Shown here piece by piece: positions 32,991 to 33,212 of a stretch of DNA of 33,212 bases. The stretch's first letter is position 1; every line of letters begins with the position of its first letter. The notes beneath the pieces are model-generated. The model worked only from the letters and a program-made list of their open reading frames with translations. It did no database searches and had not been told where the DNA came from. Source of the DNA: Pseudomonas morbosilactucae (lineage in GTDB: Bacteria > Pseudomonadota > Gammaproteobacteria > Pseudomonadales > Pseudomonadaceae); contig NZ_JALQCW010000100.1 in NCBI RefSeq assembly GCF_023241715.1, forward strand, positions 1-33,212, written 5' to 3'. The translations under genes and the position numbers were made by a program.

Positions 32991-33067
32991 TGGCGTCCCC
33001 TAGGGGACTCGAACCCCTGTTACCGCCGTGAAAGGGCGGTGGTCCTAGGCCACTAGACGAAGGGGAC
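32991..33067 (-). tRNA. tRNA-Glu (anticodon UUC)
   Basis: A complete 77-nt cloverleaf on the minus strand. The acceptor GTCCCCT pairs with AGGGGAC, with discriminator G and an encoded CCA. The anticodon stem CCGCC/GGCGG encloses CTTTCAC, giving anticodon TTC. It is nearly identical to E. coli tRNA-Glu. In Pseudomonas this tRNA often lies near gltX and tRNA-Ala; those are outside the window. Confidence 0.97.
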
Positions 33068-33131
33068 ACACGTACAACATTCACTCCCCTACCGCGTTTT
33101 CGCTGTGTGCTTTACGCTGTAAGTGGCGCGC

Positions 33132-33160
33132 ATTCTATGGATGGTTTGAGGGGTCGTCAA
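33132..33160 (-). promoter_or_regulatory. sigma70 promoter of tRNA-Glu
   Basis: On the minus strand there is a -35 TTGACG (33155-33160), a 17-nt spacer and a -10 TAGAAT (33132-33137), followed by a GC discriminator GCGCGCC. An AT-rich stretch at 33170-33187 lies where an UP element would be. This makes the tRNA an independent transcript. Beyond 33187 I see nothing else. Confidence 0.85.
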
Positions 33161-33212
33161 CCCCCCTGATATAAATTTATTTAAATCAATACTTCGCCTG
33201 CTTTGCACCCGG

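Noticed and set aside
1..33212. CRISPR arrays, insertion sequences, prophage or integrase genes, toxin-antitoxin pairs
   Set aside because: No regularly spaced repeats, transposase, integrase or phage genes were seen; the tRNA genes at both ends have no attached integrase or duplicated 3' ends within the window.

Overview
The window looks like chromosomal DNA of a Pseudomonas species, most likely of the P. fluorescens group. It is GC-rich with strong third-position bias. The gene order usg-fimV-truA-trpF-accD-folC-dedD-cvpA-purF-metZ is the one known from Pseudomonas, and a Pseudomonas-type REP pair (GTAGGAGC..GGCTTGCC) sits at 17212-17266. The window is bounded by tRNA genes: a tRNA-Asp fragment and tRNA-Val(UAC) on the left, tRNA-Glu(UUC) on the right. 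I see no phage, insertion sequence, CRISPR array or island signature, so this is mostly core genome with a small accessory-like chaperone segment.

Region 1 (324-9190, minus strand) is a housekeeping cluster: truA (tRNA pseudouridine), trpF (tryptophan), accD (fatty acid), folC (folate), the SPOR protein dedD, cvpA, purF (purine), metZ (methionine) and a short-chain dehydrogenase. Many genes touch or overlap (accD/folC 4 nt, folC/dedD 17 nt, metZ/SDR 4 nt). Promoters are visible before truA, trpF and cvpA. A lone plus-strand M24-type metallopeptidase gene (9416-10075) with its own promoter sits between truA and fimV and converges on fimV at a strong bidirectional terminator.

Region 2 (10175-19348, minus strand) holds fimV (polar pilus/motility hub), a catalytically dead aspartate-semialdehyde dehydrogenase homologue (usg), the true asd, and the leucine genes leuB, leuD and leuC. 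A SAM methyltransferase gene lies inside the leu run. leuC diverges from a LysR regulator gene with overlapping promoters.

Region 3 (20477-29010) holds a large five-PAS GGDEF-EAL cyclic-di-GMP protein, then an HscC-type Hsp70 gene facing a two-gene operon: a DUF1266 protein and a 903-residue membrane-anchored J-domain protein whose HPD motif reads HPE. This resembles the E. coli ybeR/djlB/ybeU/djlC/hscC neighbourhood and is the least understood system here.

Region 4 (29065-32850, minus strand) holds ibpA with a sigma32-type promoter and a ROSE-like RNA thermometer, a dusC-type tRNA dihydrouridine synthase, a hot-dog thioesterase, and a TetR/alpha-beta hydrolase pair with a clear palindromic operator over the TetR promoter. 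Starts were moved from the longest reading frame wherever a ribosome site, a promoter or an essential N-terminal residue decided it (purF, dedD, trpF, truA, fimV, asd, leuC, the LysR gene, the J-protein, the DUF1266 gene, ibpA, the hydrolase).
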